From Alisma plantago-aquatica (lineage: Eukaryota > Streptophyta > Magnoliopsida > Alismatales > Alismataceae): 64,000 nucleotides of DNA. Below the pieces are notes generated by a model. That model had not been told where the DNA came from and made no database searches. It saw nothing but the letters and a program-made list of their open reading frames with translations. Location of the stretch: NCBI GenBank assembly GCA_963693085.1, contig OY856409.1, positions 293,608,058-293,672,057 of the forward strand, written 5' to 3'. Of this stretch, positions 45,933-57,810 are shown piece after piece; the first letter of the stretch is position 1; each line of letters starts with the position of its first letter. The translations under genes were made by a program, and so were the position numbers.

Positions 45933-48900
45933 CTAAAAATGTGGTTCCCACGGGGGTGAGACAATTATAAAAATTGCCCCAGTGAGAGTTATAACTCTCC
46001 GCCAGTAACATTGTTATTGCAACTTAAGAAGATAAATATGAATGGAAGAATCATATTTGTATAGCAGCAGATATTTTAATGTCTAACAGATTAGAACATT
46101 ATTCTATATCAGAAGCATTGCAAATATAACTTGATAGAATCAACATGTCATTTATCCTTTAAGGAATATAAAGAACATGTATAACATCTATTCAAACTAC
46201 AGAATCATTACCACTGCTTTAACTCTCTTCAGGATTAGATCATATATCTAAAGCCTGGTATTATCATTGTGGAGTCATGCCCCGTAGCCATATTCTTTTC
46301 ATAAAGTGTTGGGATCTTAATCCCTCAATTCACCACTGGAAATTCTCATCCTTTCACAATTTCAATACCCTAACCATGTGATTATGGGTGTTTAAACCCT
46401 TAGCTCATCACCTGAGCATTGTTACCACTTCCTTAGGTAACTAACACCTTTAGGTCATTTGACCAAGGTAAGTATGATACTTGATGCCTATTAACTCTCT
46501 TGCTACCTCTTATCAGACAACAAGATATATTATGGCACACAAGGCCCAATAAACAAATTCAAATTAATAACATATCACAGCGCATACCTGGCTATGCCCA
46601 TCATCTCATGATACCTGCATGGTTAGCACATATGATAGCAGCACATCAATTATCTATCAACATCATGCAAAAACAATGTATTAATAATTCAAGGGTATCA
46701 CCCTTAATCCTTTACCAGGATTAGGATTTCCATCACACATCTCATGTATCATTCATCCAATCATATTGGATTTATATCACAACAAGGTATACCAATATTT
46801 TGGGTGTTGGATATGATATCTATCATATCTTGATGTCTCACTTCCCTCAACACCATTAACTTTCTTAAGTTCACATACTTAGCTTGTATTAGGGTATTAC
46901 CCATCCTAATACTTTATGCACCAGTTTATCACATTCATCATGTAAAGTAGTGATCAATTGTCACTTAGTTGGAATATACAACTATTGCCAATACTATGGA
47001 TTCATACATAAGTTAGGAATTAATAAAAAGACCATGTTAGGTCCTATTCAAAACAAACTCTAAGTCAAACATAGAGTACCACGACCGTGCAACCAAAAAC
47101 GGCCGTGCTAAGGGAAGCCACCACAGTCGTGCTACCTTGCACGGTCATGCAAAGTGAAAATACCACGGTCGTGCTACCTAACACGGTCGTGCTACATGAG
47201 TTCACCTCTTGAATGATATTCAAGCATGAATTCTATTCTCTTATTGGGGAATTATGGTTTCACATACCATTTCCCTTCATTAGAATTGGGATTGCATATA
47301 GCACCACCCTTAATTAGGGTTTCATATTACATTACCCATAATTAGGGTTTACTACTCAATCCCCATTAGGGTTTCTCATAGAATCACCCTCAATTAGGGC
47401 TTTACATGGATACACCTTCAATTAAGGTTTGAGTTCAATAACCCTGTCAATTAGGGTTTATGTTCATGTTTAGGGTTTCATGATCTCTTTGCTTAAGGAT
47501 CATAACCCTTAATCATCACATGAATCATATTCATGTATAAATTCATACTATCAACTTCTCAACTTGATTAGGTCATATCAACCCTTCAGTCGAGTATATA
47601 CAACTATGATTAACATAGTGTACCAAGTCATTGATCCTATAAGCAATTAGGGATTCATCCCTTAATTGGCACTTAATTACTTAGGTACTATTAGGGTTTC
47701 AACCATTTGTACCTTCATTGATTATCATTACTAATCATTATTGGATCAATAGAACATTCATCATCTTAATCCTCAAAGATTCAATCACATTGGACCTCCA
47801 TTACATAAGGTATCCAATTGAATTAACCAAATTGAACCACAAACGGTTTGAAACCGTTTAAGCAAAAAGCTTTGAAACTGCATGAACTTGAAACCGCATG
47901 AGTCTCAAACAGTTTGAGACCGTTTGGTCTCAAATGGTCTTGAGACCATTTGGTCTCAAATGGTCTTGAGACCGTTTGGTCCAAACCTCTCAAAACCGCA
48001 TGGACCAAAGAGTCAATCAAGACTTCAACAACACTCAATTCCAATCTATGGAATCTCAACCAATTGGATCATCAACTCAATCATCAATTGAGTCATGAAC
48101 TCATCCCTTAATTGGAACTTCAATTAGGGTCTGATCTCAATGGAATTAGGGTTTATAAACACCAATTAGAGCTTTGAAGTTGATCATCAATCAAGCTACT
48201 AATTATGTTTCAATTGATTGCATTGGATTTTCAACCATTGAATTCATGGAAAAATCATCAATTGGACCTATGCTCATACTTCAATTGAGTTTAGTAGGTC
48301 AACCTTCAACTGATTTGACCCTCACTTGGTCATCAATTAGGGTTTGATTCAATTGGATTAGGGTTTAGAATCGATGATTCAACAACACTCATCAATGCAA
48401 GATTGTTTACTTTGAAACTTTTGAACCATCATCCAAATTGGGTATGACCTAACCCCAAACGGTCTTGAGGTCGTTTTGATGACCTCCAAACGGTCTTGAG
48501 ACCGTTTTCCCATCATATCACTCAAATCCAATCCATCCAATTAAGGTTTGGATCATGGGATTGATCACCAAATCAGCATTGCATTGTATATCAGCTTGGT
48601 ACCTTTAGACCTTCAAACACCTAACCATACTCAACCCTAGACCTCCAAACGGTCTTTTTTGACCACCAAACGGTCTTGAGACCGTTTGTCTCATCCAAAC
48701 CTTAGATTCTAGTGAAAAATCATCAAGGTTTGGTCTATCGTATTCATCAACAAATCAGCACTTAATTGCAATATGATTTGGTACCTTTAGACCTTCCATT
48801 GGTCAACTATACTTGACCCCAGACCTCCAAACGGTCTTGGGGTGACCCCCAAATGGTCTTGAGACCGTTTGGGTGATCCCCAAACGGTCTTGAAACCGTT

Positions 48901-49798
48901 TGGGCTAATCAACCCAAAATCTCTAATTAACTCATTGGAATTTCAGCACTGATTTCAATTAGGGTTTGCCCATTTGATTAGCCTTCAACTCATGACTCGT
49001 TTGGAATTAATCCATCAAATTTGGTGATTCATTAACCAACATCATTAGTAACAGTAATCCCAAACGGTCAACACTTGGTCAACCATCTCAAACGGTTTTG
49101 AAACCGTTTGTCCAAAAAGGTCAAGTTAATCAGATTGAAAATCAGCACTTAATTCAATTAGGTTTCCTTAATTGATTAGCCTTCAACTCACGATTCCTTT
49201 GGAGTTAATCCCTAATATTTGGTGAGTCATTAACCAACATCATTAGGAACAGTAATCCCAAACGGTAAACGCTTGTTCAACCATATCAAACGGTTTTGAA
49301 ACCGTTTTCCCAAAAAGGTCAAGTTAATCAGATTGAAAATCAGCACTTAATTCAATTCGATTGCCTAATTGATTAGCCTTCAACTCTCGATTCCTTGGGA
49401 GTAAATCCCTAAAATTTGGTGGGTTATCATCCTACATAATTAGGAACAAAATTCCCAAACGGTAAACGCTTGGTCAACCATATCAAACGGTTTTGAAACT
49501 GTTTTCTCCCAAATGGTTTCAAACCGTTTGCCCTTAAACGGTTTGCTGAAACCGCATAACCAATCAAATTAAAACGATTTGGAGTAGCTATCAAAACTGT
49601 TTGGCTTGGTACATTTCTTTGGATAAGCATATAGGATGATTTCATCATCCCCTTCCTTAGAACAACCAAGAACAGCAACCGTTCTTGATGGAAATTGCAG
49701 TAAAGAAACAAGAGTGAAGCAATTTAAAGAAAACAATCAACAAAGTATAGAGAATTGATGCAATATCAATGATTAAGGGTTTGAGTTATAAAACCCGC
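45933..49798 (-). other. Putative leader intron inside B 5' LTR
   Basis: Minus strand GAG|GCGGGTTTTATAAC at 49798 (donor-like, GC type) and ATTTTTAG|GTGG ending at 45933 (acceptor-like), conserved with A. It would remove 3.9 kb, including the dyad array, from the RNA. Inferred from conservation only. Confidence 0.35.
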
Positions 49799-50104
49799 CT
49801 CAAATCTGATCTCCAAGCTCCAAGATACACGGCTCTAATGGTGGATGAAGCTTCTCCAACTATTCCAAGGCTCAACTTCAATATTTGGAGTGAAATGATC
49901 GGCTAGAATTGAAGATTGAGTGAAGAAATGAAGGAATTACACATTGTTTTATGATTTTCACCATGAAATCATGAAGAACGAAGATCAAAGGCTTACCAAC
50001 AGGTTGGGGACGTGCTCCCTGCTGTCCTTATCCTTCTTGGTCGGTTTTGCAAGCAAGGAGAAGAATTGGGGTCGTAAAAGCCTTTCATTTGGCTTGGAAA
50101 AGGT

Positions 50105-50115
50105 ACTTTTATAAG
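50105..50115 (-). promoter_or_regulatory. TATA-like box of B 5' LTR
   Basis: Minus strand CTTATAAAAGT, about 870 bp inside the LTR and conserved in the other copy. Transcription would start near 50080, leaving a leader of more than 4 kb. Confidence 0.5.
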
Positions 50116-50981
50116 AAAATTGAGGAGAGAGAAGATACTTTATAAAAGTCTTTTAATTCCAAAATTGTTGCCACCACTTCCCCCTTGGTTTCTTGCATGC
50201 AAGGGAATATATATCCCCACAGAACTCCCTTCCATTATCCATGAATTAAGGGAAAAGAAAATAAGCACCTTAATGCTTATTATATTAATATCCCATATGT
50301 GAGTGGAACTAAGGTGAGTGGAGTGTCACCTCCTTTAGATATTTTCGTTCCTTATCTTGGAAAAATAACGTCCATCCTTATTCAAAATCAACCAATAACA
50401 TTTTGGTTGAAGGCCCTTTAATTAATACATTCATTTTTTCCCTAAATTGGATTAGGGTTTCACTTAGGATTAAATCTTGATTATTTTAATATCAAGATTA
50501 TCTCTCCTCCGTCTTATTTCAAATGAGAAGTAAATCTCATTTTCTTTGCTCTACATGATTCCAAGAAACATTAGGCACTTTATTGAAGTGGTAATTTGCA
50601 TATCAAACCCTAGGTTTTGGGTAAATTGCACATTACACCAAAACTAGGTTTTAATGCACAACATTGCTTTATCAGCTCTTTCTTGGTATTCAGGATTCCA
50701 TAAGCCATACCTCAACATCATATTCACTCTCATGATGCTTCAACACATGAGGAACATATTATCATGCACAATTTGCACATAAACCCCTCAACTTGGGTAA
50801 TTTGCACTTTAGTCCAAAACAAACAAAACATTGATTCAACATTGTTCAAACAGAACCAAAATTGAAACATAAGTTTCTCATGAGCCCTAATTACTTTTCC
50901 CAAGATAAGATTAAGAATCTACTAAACCGTATTAAGCAAAACCTCTAGGGTTAACACATAACCCAGGTCAGGGATGTTACA

Positions 50982-50986
50982 GGTTC
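50982..50986. repeat. Target site duplication of B, right copy (GGTTC)
   Basis: Matches 37691-37695. Confidence 0.95.
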
Positions 50987-53836
50987 GGCCACCACTAGAG
51001 GAAGAAGGAGACTCCAAGAAGGATCGGCCACCAAGCTTGCAAAAGAAGAGGGTGTCATGCACCAAGGAGACGAAGACTAAGGAACTAAAGGGATACTTAG
51101 CAAGGGAAAGGAAACACATATATATAAGGGGATGGAGGAGAAACCAAGGGAAGGTAAGGCAAGGTGTCGCCCACTTAGGGACACTTGTCCATGAGCAAAT
51201 CCACATGCCCTAAACACATGTCCAAGGCCATTTCCACATTCAAGCATCAAGCACCAAGTGTCCACTAGTGGTGACACAAACAAGGTCAAAGAAGGTCAAA
51301 GGGGTCCATGGGAGACACACCTCCATGCCATGGCCAACACACCCACTCCATGGCCGACACAACCCTGGGCGACACACCACTAGGGCGACACACAACCTGG
51401 GCGACACACTAGGTCAAAACAAGCATGTTCTTGCCCGACACAAGGTCCAAAGAAGCAAAGGCAAGGCACCACAAGGCCCAACAAGCTCAACCAAGCCCAG
51501 AGGAACTCAAGCAATGAGCCCAACCCTTCCTCTCAACACAAGAGGAAGCAAAGAGAGGGAGGAACACCACACAAGGTGACAAGCTTGCCCACAAACCCTA
51601 GACTTGGGTTAATTGCAAGTAACACCTCCAGCTCTCAACAAAGCACAAACAAACCCTAATCTCCACAGAAGGTGATTAGCAAGCAACAAAGCACCAGAGT
51701 TAAGCATAGCAAATAGGGTAAACCCTAAACGGAGGTCAGGGTCCTTACAAGCTAACCCCCTACAAAGGGATTTCGTCCCCGAAATCTGAAGAGAAAAGTG
51801 AGGGATACTTCCTCCTCATCTCTTCCTCAAGCTCCCACGTGGCTTCCTCAATGCCACGATGATGCCAAAGGACCTTCACAAGAACCGGGTCCTTCCTCTT
51901 CAGCTTCTTAACTCTTCTATCAAGGATCACCACAGGACCTTCCTCGTAGGTCACATCTTCATCAAGCTCAACTTCAACTGGATGTATAATTGTTCCTGAA
52001 TCAGGATGACTTTTCTTCAGCATACTGACATGGAATACTGGATGTAACCTGTGCAACTATGGCGACATCTATAACTTGTAAGCTACCTTGCCAACACGTG
52101 CTATGATCGGGTATGGCCCCATATACCTGGGTGCTAGCTTACCCTTCCGACCAAACCTCAACACACCTTTCCACGACGAGACTTTAAGATACACTTTGTC
52201 TCCTACCTGGAACTCCAAAGGTCGTCGGCGATTGCCTGCATAAGACTTTTGCCTATCCTGTGTCGCTTTCAACTGTTGTTGTATCACCTTGATCTTCTCT
52301 GTCGTTTGCTACACCAACTCAGGACCCAATAGCTGATATTCACCAGACTCATACCAACACAAAGGAGATCTGCACTTCCTTCCATATAAGGCCTCATAAG
52401 GAGCCATGTCAATGCTCCGCTGATAACTATTATTGTAAGCAAACTCTATCAAACTGAGATGTATGTCCCAACTACCTAGGAACTGCAAAACACAAGCTCG
52501 AAGGAGATCTTCTAGAATCTGAATAGTCCTCTCAGACTGTCCATCTATCTGCGGGTGGAAGGCGGTACTGAACCTCAACTGTGTTCCCAATGCTCTGTGC
52601 AACTGTTCCCAGAAACGACTCGTGAATTGAGGACCTCTGTCAGAAACTATCGTCGTTGGCACACCATGCAAACACACTATCTCATCCACATATACTCGAG
52701 CGAGCTTCTCGGCTGTATACGTTGTCGTCACCGGTATGAAATGGGCAGACTTCGTCAATCTGTCCACTATAACCCAAATGGAATCATGATTCCTAGTTGT
52801 CCTGGGTAGGCCAACTACGAAATCCATGGTTATATGATCCCATTTCTACTGCGGTATCGGCAGGGGTTGCAACGTACCTGCCGGCTTTTGATGTTCAGCC
52901 TTGACTTGCTGACATACCGCACACCTAGCCACGAACTCAGCTACATCTTTCTTCAAGTCGGGCCACCAATACAAGTCCTTTAGACTATGATACATCTTGG
53001 TGACTCCTAGATGCATAGCATACATCGACGTGTGTGCTTCCTTGAGCACTAACTTCCTTAGATCATCAGCATCGGGGACCACCATCCTATCACGATAGCA
53101 AACTAGTCCATCCTCGGACTCATGGAACTCATCACGCTTTTCGCTGCCGAACTCTGATCTGATCAACTATACTATATCATCTGTTTGTTGTGCATCTTTG
53201 ATCTGTTGTCTCAGCATCCGCTTGACTTGCATCTGTTCCAAAAGTCTAGCTAACAAGGAAACTTCCATCTGCACATTCATCTGCCGCAAGGAAACAAACA
53301 TATCCCATCGATGGCATACCAGGGAACTCAACCGTGCCTTCTTTGAAGGAAAAGAAGAAGACTTTCGACTAAGCGCATCAGCTACCACATTTGCCTTACC
53401 AGGATGATACTCGATGGTGCAGTCGTAATCATTGATTAACTCCATCCATCGACGTTGTCGCATGTTTAACTCATGTTGTGAAAAGATGTACTTCAGATTC
53501 TTATGATTCGTAAAGATCTGACACACTTCCCCATAAAGATAGTGTCTCCAAATCTTTAACGCATGAACCACTGCTGCCAACTCCAAATCATGAGTCATTT
53601 AGTTCTCCTCGTGTTTCTTAAGCTATCGCGAAGAAAAGGAAACCACATGATCTTCCTGCATCAGCACACAACCTAAACCTTTCTTGGAAGCATCGTAGAA
53701 AACAACATAGCCCTTTCCAGGCCCTGGCAGCACTAGTACTGGAGCACTAGTCAACTTTTCCTTCAAACTTTGGAAAGCTTGCTGACAATGGTCATCCCAG
53801 ACAAAAGTTACATCCTTTCTAGTCAACTATGTCATA

Positions 53837-53844
53837 GGCAACGC
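53837..53844. repeat. 8-bp TSD of MITE, left copy (GGCAACGC)
   Basis: Identical to 54577-54584. Units 1 and 3 show single-copy empty sites (GGAAACGT, GGTAACGC). Confidence 0.95.
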
Positions 53845-54576
53845 TAGGGGTGTAAACGGTGCGGGTACGGTGCGGGTCTGGCCATACCTATACCCATACC
53901 CATCTAATTTAGCGGGTCCGGTTCCGGTTCTAGACCCGTATAATACAAAACATGGACACGCACCATACCTGTACCCGCAATAATAGCGGGTATGCGGTGC
54001 GGGTATGCGGGTAAGCGGTTCTATAAAACATCATATTGGAGAAATGACTATGTTATATATATTTAACACAACAAGATATTGTTATCATATAGTATATTAA
54101 TATGTAATAGTTATATTAGACAATGTTATATTCTATACAATAAAATTAATTGAGTAATTGTTTACATATTTGTAGTCATGATCATAACATTTAATTTATG
54201 TAGAAAGTAATGTAGATAAGTAGACATTTTGATTTTAAGTTTACATATGATGTTTATTATTGTAACTAGAATAGTTAATTCTTAGTTATATGACTAGTCT
54301 CAACCTTAGAGTAGGATATAATCTCAATAATTATACTAATTAGACTAGTAAGTATGATATATATAACATATTATTTAGTAGTTACTTATGTATAGCGGGT
54401 ACACGGGTCTAACGGGTCTGGGTCCAAGCATACCCATTATTGGACCCGCTTATATGCGGGTCCAAGGGTATACGGGTCCAAGGGTATGCGGGTATAAAAA
54501 ATTAGACCCGTGACGGGTTTTTTAAGGGTCCGGATTTGCGGGTCCACGGGTCTACCCGTACCCATTTACAGCCCTA
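53845..54576. mobile_element. hAT-like MITE, 732 bp
   Basis: Terminal inverted repeats TAGGGGTGTAAACGG and, at the other end, TAGGGCTGTAAATGG when read inward, with a perfect 8-bp target duplication: the signature of hAT elements. No transposase frame. Subterminal regions carry many GCGGGT/ACGGGTC motifs on both sides, typical hAT transposase-binding repeats, and the centre is AT-rich. Confidence 0.93.
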
Positions 54577-54584
54577 GGCAACGC
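54577..54584. repeat. 8-bp TSD of MITE, right copy (GGCAACGC)
   Basis: Identical to 53837-53844. Confidence 0.95.
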
Positions 54585-56012
54585 AATCGCACTGAAGTCC
54601 TTGATAAACCTCCGGTAGTATCTTGCCAAACCCAGAAAATTGCGAACTTCTGTCGGCGTCTTCGGCTGTTCCCATTCTGCAACAGACTCCACCTTCTTCA
54701 GATCTACTTTGACCCCTTCTGCAGATATCACATGACCCAAGAAAGGTACTTCTTCCAACCACAACTCACACTTGTTGAACTTGGCATACAGCTAATGTTG
54801 GCAATGAAGAGTCATCGCTAGTCGAAGATGTCACTCATGCTCTTGCTTGTCCCGACTGTAGATCAGGATGTCATCTATTAAGACTACAACAAACTAATCT
54901 AGGAACGGACGGAACACTCTGTTCATCAAGTCCATGAAAGCAACAGGTGCATTGGTTAGCCCAAACGGCATAACCACAAACTCAAAGTGACCATACCTCG
55001 TCCTAAAAGCTAACTTTGGTATGTCATCCGCCTTTATCCTCAACTGATGATATCCCGACCGCAGATCAATCTTTGAAAACACTATAGCACCATGCAACTG
55101 ATCGAACATATCATCTATCCTCAGCAATGGGTACTTGTTCTTAATCGTGACCTTGTTCAACTGTCGATAATCTATACATAACCTCATCGATCCATCCTTC
55201 TTCTTGATGAATAACACTGGATCACCCCAAGGCGACGTACTTGATCGAATGAAACCTTTCTCAGCCAACTCTTGCAACTACTTCTTAAGCTCTGCCATTT
55301 CTACTGGAGCCATCCTATACGGTGTATGTGCAACTGGATGCGTACCTAGGACCAGATTGATCTCAAAATAAATATCTTGGGGTGGAGGAACACCAGGGAA
55401 CTCATCAGGAAACACATCGGCAAACTCTCGGACAACCGGCACCTCCTCAAGGCTAGGACCTTTCGCCTTGGTAGCCACAACAGTATCCACAACGTGAGCT
55501 AAGAATGCCTCACATCCTTGTCGTAGCAACTTATCTGCCACCATGGCGGATACTAGACATGTCGGGATAATCTTCCTATCTCCTTGGAAGATCCACCTCA
55601 CTCCATCATCCTAAAACATAGCCTGCTTGGAACCACAGTCCAAAACAACCTTATACTTCTCTAAGGTATCCATCCCAAGGATAACATCAAAACCATGCAT
55701 ATCAAGTGGTATAAGATCCACTTGTATGTTGTGTCCCGAAAAAGATAAGACACAAGATGGACAGTCTTCTGGAAGCATCGAGGAACCATTAAGAGGGGTT
55801 TCTAACAACAAACTATTCTTCTTACAGCTAACCGGTAAATGACAGTTCTCAAGCATACTATAGGCGATAAAAGAGTGTGTAGCACCCGGGTCAACCAGAA
55901 CAGATATAAAGCAAGAAGAAGACATATCAGAATGAAATAACTCCATCTGACATGTCACCACTCTCAGGTTGACTATCGCCTCTGGCTGACTCATAGCATA
56001 GAATTGAGTCAT

Positions 56013-57203
56013 TGCTTGTTGTCCACGTCCTCTGCTTCCTTGACCAGATGATCCCGCTTGCGACGCTTGACCGCGTCTTTGCCCTCTGTTACCATTGGGC
56101 TACTGTCTATCTGACCCTTGTTGGTTTGGCCTCGGCTGCTGCGTCACTTCAACATCTCTGTTTGGGCAACTCGACTTGAAATGCCCCATCTGACCGCAGA
56201 TATAGCATGTCTTAACTTCGAATCATGGCCTAGATGGCCCTGTCACTGCCACAGAAGTTGTACTATGTGCCTTTGACGGTGAAGAAACATATCATATTCC
56301 CTTACTCGGAGACCACTGCGATGGTACACTGGAACCTCTCATTACGGAAGGTGCGGAAAACCTTGGCTTCTTGAAGCCATCAAACCTCTACCCCTGGAAC
56401 TGAGCAGGCCTCTTGTAAGACATGGATTCTCTTTTCTCCCTTACTGATTGTTCCATCCTCCGGACAGATTCCACAAATGTAGCAAACCGCTCTCTGTTCT
56501 CCAATGCAGAAGCAGGAGTTGTCAGCTCAACACTCAGACCTTTTTCAAAGCGTCTGATCCGCTCTTCATCTGTCGCTGCCATGTGAGGACAAAACCTCAG
56601 CAGGTCCATGAACTTGGCCTCGTACTCAGTGATGTTCATCGTTCCTTGGTGTAAGCGCTCAAACTGACTAATCTTCTCATCCAGATATGTCTTCAGAAAG
56701 TATCTGCTGACGAACTCATGCCGGAAAACCTCCCAACCGATCACCTCACCAGGTCGCTTCTCTTCTTTGATGGTCCACCAGTGACCAGCACTACCCTTCA
56801 AAAGGTAGACAACGTGCTTGACTTTGTCTGCTTCAGGGATGCCGAGGATCCGAAAAACCTTCTCAAGACTTGTCAGCCACAGATCTGCATCCACTGGATC
56901 AACCGTTCTAGCATAATCTGAAGCTCTGACTCGGCGAAGCCGCTCAAAGGTCTTCCCAATACCCGATGTTTCACCATGGGGAGCCTGTGCTCTCGGCGGA
57001 GGCACTGGAAATCTCTCTACCATGAGATTCATCGTAGCCATTATCTGCCCCATAAGTTGTTGATAGGCAGGGTGTTCAAGAATGGTTGGGTCAGGTTGAG
57101 GGACCTCAGGCACCCGATCTTCATGTACCTGCCCTATAGCACCATCAACTGATGCAACATCGTTGTTCTCAACAGCATGTTCTTCATGGTTTCCAGACAT
57201 CAT
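56013..57203 (-). pseudogene. gag: A unit 2 gag
   Basis: The open part 56388-57203 (271 codons) runs from MMSGNHEEH through the whole gag core without the frameshift seen in unit 1, ending at a TAG in the FDGFKK region. The zinc knuckle (CYICGQMGHFKSSC) is readable in the same strand near 56165-56210 beyond that stop. The start could be the second Met, which aligns with unit 1. Confidence 0.9.
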
Positions 57204-57309
57204 GGTTTTTCTTTCGATGAGGGCAGAAGATGATTGTAAGAAAATCTGGAAAACTCACAAGAATAGACACAACCTAGTCCTAAATCCCTATAGACTCAAC
57301 GAACCTAGG

Positions 57310-57321
57310 GCTCTGATGCAA
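57310..57321 (-). other. Degenerate primer binding site, A unit 2
   Basis: The plus strand reads GCTCTGATGCAA instead of GCTCTGATACCA, two changes at the tRNA 3' end. Unit 2 could not prime normally as it stands. Confidence 0.8.
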
Positions 57322-57810
57322 AAACTTGTGGCAACACATCCCACTATCACATAGACAGCGAGGTGTTACGTGAAAACATGCGGAAATCACCATAACCACA
57401 GATTACCAAAAACACAGGTTAATTAAAACCGATGGAGGAAAACGGATAAACTGAGAATCTATTACATTCAAGACCTCGTCCTGCAGGAAAACATGTTATA
57501 TAAACATATACAAGATCTGATACGTGTCCACAGCTAGGGAGATCAGTTGTCCTGTCATCACATGAGTTCACCACATGTTTATACATACATGAAGGCCCAT
57601 ATCCGGCCAGCAACAGGATATACAAAGGATCAACAGTTATACATCGTGAAACAATGTCAAAATGCTCCCAAGGACCTGAGAGTTCAGGGATGACTCTATG
57701 ACTCTACCACAAAATAACCAAAACAGCAGTATATCCATTGCTTGCCTTCTACTGCTCTTCTTGCTGCTTGGTCGCAACTCCACGACCACCACCACACCAA
57801 GCTTGACCAC

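Larger units (their letters stand above)
37696..50981 (-). mobile_element. Element B: giant-LTR, gag-only gypsy derivative
   Basis: 13,286 bp: LTRs of 5525 and 5487 bp around 2274 bp. The PBS and gag place coding on the minus strand. The internal region keeps gag and, next to the 3' LTR, the last codons of a Tekay-like pol, while protease, RT, RNase H and integrase are absent. Gag is clearly related to gag of element A. TSD is GGTTC. It inserted into A LTR copy 2. It is therefore non-autonomous, with far more LTR than coding sequence. Confidence 0.92.
45495..50981 (-). repeat. B 5' LTR (5.5 kb)
   Basis: 5487 bp, TGTGATGACC...GATGTTACA. It carries the same internal repeats as the 3' LTR, including the dyad array at about 47840-49610. 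Confidence 0.93.
34579..51749 (-). repeat. A LTR copy 2, interrupted by element B
   Basis: The LTR sequence is 34579-37695 and 50987-51749 (3880 bp after removing B and one TSD copy), starting TGGCAACACATCCC and ending CCTTACA. Uninterrupted copies 1 and 3 show the empty site CTAGGGTTCG. It is shared as the 5' LTR of unit 1 and the 3' LTR of unit 2. Donor-like motif at 37626, acceptor-like motif at 35061. Confidence 0.93.
51760..56012 (-). pseudogene. pol: A unit 2 pol, split by a MITE
   Basis: Same domain order as unit 1. Protease VDPGATHSF in 55611-56012; the protease-RT linker is 55278-55601; RT is 54894-55277 plus 54552-54764 around the MITE insertion; RNase H is 53167-53598; integrase is 52846-53166, 52309-52827 (MDFVVGLP, VSDRGPQF, DGQSER: all three acidic residues present) and 52069-52287; chromodomain end is 51760-52056. 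Stops shared with unit 1 lie at 55278-55280, 53167-53169 and 52846-52848. Private defects include a TAG at 54894-54896 just before the RT active-site region. The MITE is in the RT/RNase H connection. Confidence 0.92.

Noticed and set aside
38710..46724. 74-codon frame present at 38710-38934 and 46500-46724
   Set aside because: It is duplicated only because the LTR of B is duplicated; no domain recognised.
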